A DNA stretch of 6,397 nucleotides from the NCBI GenBank assembly GCA_030152225.1, contig JASLHL010000274.1, positions 1-6,397 on the forward strand. Reading direction: 5' to 3'. Shown here in pieces: positions 5,564 through 6,397 of the stretch. Each line of letters opens with the position of its first letter. Position 1 is the first letter of the stretch. Source of the DNA: Flavobacterium sp. (GTDB lineage: Bacteria; Bacteroidota; Bacteroidia; Flavobacteriales; Flavobacteriaceae). The translations under genes and the position numbers were made by a program. Below the pieces are notes generated by a model. That model had not been told where the DNA came from, made no database searches, and worked only from the letters and a program-made list of their open reading frames with translations.

Positions 5564-6215
5564 CTTGTTTTTTATAGTATTCGTTGAGTACTGTTTTACG
5601 TCCAATCACACTGGTAATAATATCAAGTTCTAATTTCCATGCACGAGCAGGTGAGTACTGTCGGCCATACCAAACCAGTTGCAAGTGTAACTTATTCCAA
5701 TGTTCTTTGGAAAATAAGCGCTTGGCGTCTTTTTCTGTTTGTTGTACACTTTTCCCATTGGAGAACCCCCAACGATACAACAAGCGGTGAATATGAGTAT
5801 CTACGGGAAAAGCTGGAATATCAAATGCTTGCGCCATCACAACTGAAGCTGTTTTATGACCCACTGCAGGTAATCGCTCCAAAGCCTCCATATCAGCAGG
5901 TACTTCTCCATTGTGTTCCTCAATTAAGATTTTAGACAGTCCATAAATGCCCTTACTCTTCATCGGAGATAGTCCACATGGGCGAATAATATCTTGAATT
6001 TCCTCTACTGTCAATTTTACCATATCGTAGGGATTATCTGCCTTTGCAAATAGGATAGGCGTTATTTTATTGACGCGTTCATCTGTACATTGTGCAGATA
6101 GTAATACCGCAATCAATAAAGTATAGGCGTCTTTGTGGTCTAAAGGAACCGGAATTTCAGGATATAAAGCATCTAAGGTTTCGAGTACAAAGTTTACTTT
6201 TTCAGTTTTAGTCAT
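5544..6215 (-). CDS. nth: Endonuclease III (DNA glycosylase/AP lyase) lacking the Fe-S cluster cysteines
   Basis: Nth removes oxidised pyrimidines from DNA and cleaves at the abasic site, starting base excision repair. The 223-aa protein has the helix-hairpin-helix LPAVGHKTA (115-123) with the catalytic lysine K121, and the catalytic aspartate D139 in VDTHIHR; both match the E. coli pair K120/D138. LLSAQCTD (38-45) is the usual N-terminal motif. Oddly, the C-terminal loop that normally holds four cysteines for a [4Fe-4S] cluster has none. An ungapped alignment with the E. coli enzyme, recalled from memory, puts S188, L195, D198 and I204 in their places. The only cysteines are C43 and C80. The frame is intact and the rest is well conserved, so the enzyme is probably active without a cluster; I believe relatives in Flavobacteriaceae look alike. 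A basic tail (KKQEKKASK) ends the protein. It is convergent with the 51-aa gene. Confidence 0.93.
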   Translation of the reverse strand: MTKTEKVNFVLETLDALYPEIPVPLDHKDAYTLLIAVLLSAQCTDERVNKITPILFAKADNPYDMVKLTVEEIQDIIRPCGLSPMKSKGIYGLSKILIEEHNGEVPADMEALERLPAVGHKTASVVMAQAFDIPAFPVDTHIHRLLYRWGFSNGKSVQQTEKDAKRLFSKEHWNKLHLQLVWYGRQYSPARAWKLELDIITSVIGRKTVLNEYYKKQEKKASK

Positions 6216-6397
6216 GATAATTAGTCAATAAAGAAGAATCCTCTTTTGTGTTTCATACAAAGATCGCTAAAAAATATGATTTTTTATGAAAACTTCCAGG
6301 AAGAGGTAAGCGCCTAAGTTGACAGACTATCGCAGTATTATTGTTTGTGAAATTAACATTATTTAGTATCGTATATTTAAAATGTAAACCATTTTAG
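6216..6397. other. Region upstream of nth, no gene seen
   Basis: No convincing reading frame is present in these 182 bases on either strand. They hold the weak nth promoter, an AT-rich inverted repeat (6268-6286), a short palindrome CTTCCAGGAAG (6293-6303), and near the right end a TATATTTA that could be part of a + strand promoter for a gene beyond the window. Confidence 0.5.
6258..6292 (-). promoter_or_regulatory. Weak candidate promoter of nth
   Basis: On the - strand, GATCTTTG (complement of 6258-6265) differs from TAnnTTTG at the first base, and TTTTC (complement of 6288-6292) lies 22 bp upstream. Between them is the inverted repeat TAAAAAAT-ATG-ATTTTTTA (6268-6286). The placement before nth is sensible but both boxes are imperfect. 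Confidence 0.25.

Noticed and set aside
5584..5935. Two overlapping open frames on + antisense to nth
   Set aside because: nth on the - strand has intact catalytic motifs and normal length, so these are shadows.
6340..6381. + strand promoter near the right edge (TTTG then TATATTTA)
   Set aside because: The -7 box has one mismatch and the spacing of about 24 bp is too long. The gene it would serve is outside the window.

Overview
The window looks like chromosomal DNA of a member of the Bacteroidota, most likely a Flavobacteriaceae species (Myroides- or Flavobacterium-like; the genus is a guess). The evidence is the AT-rich composition, promoter-like sites of the TTG / TAnnTTTG type, weak or absent Shine-Dalgarno sequences, and proteins that read like flavobacterial versions of UvrA, endonuclease III and a small sigma factor.

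Layout, left to right. (1) 1-438: 3' end of a family-4-type glycosyltransferase on +, probably the last gene of a surface-polysaccharide locus, closed by a strong hairpin terminator (462-493). (2) 494-1613: a self-contained toxin-antitoxin-like cassette on +. It has a roughly 200-bp leader rich in inverted and direct repeats, a toxin-like gene broken by one in-frame TAG (706-1221), an intact Cro/C1-type HTH antitoxin gene 3 nt downstream (1225-1548), and a second terminator closely resembling the first. (3) 1549-1706: a convergent intergenic spacer with two families of 7-bp tandem repeats on either side of the terminator. (4) 1707-4517 on -: uvrA, the damage-recognition ATPase of nucleotide excision repair. 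(5) 4518-4741: a divergent intergenic region with candidate promoters for uvrA and for the next gene. (6) 4742-5530 on +: a sigma-70/ECF-type sigma factor followed by a 51-codon gene, probably co-transcribed. (7) 5544-6215 on -: endonuclease III (nth), convergent with the small gene and sharing one bidirectional terminator with it. (8) 6216-6397: upstream region of nth, with no gene seen.

The right half is a compact block of two DNA-repair enzymes (uvrA and nth) around a sigma factor with a small partner gene. No regulatory link between them can be shown from sequence alone. The left half appears to be a toxin-antitoxin cassette lying between duplicated terminator blocks, with the toxin apparently disabled while the antitoxin remains intact.

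The most notable points are the amber-interrupted toxin, an endonuclease III lacking all four Fe-S cysteines, the unexplained 51-aa protein behind the sigma factor, and the repeat-flanked cassette. I did not find a large, clearly new multi-gene system here.
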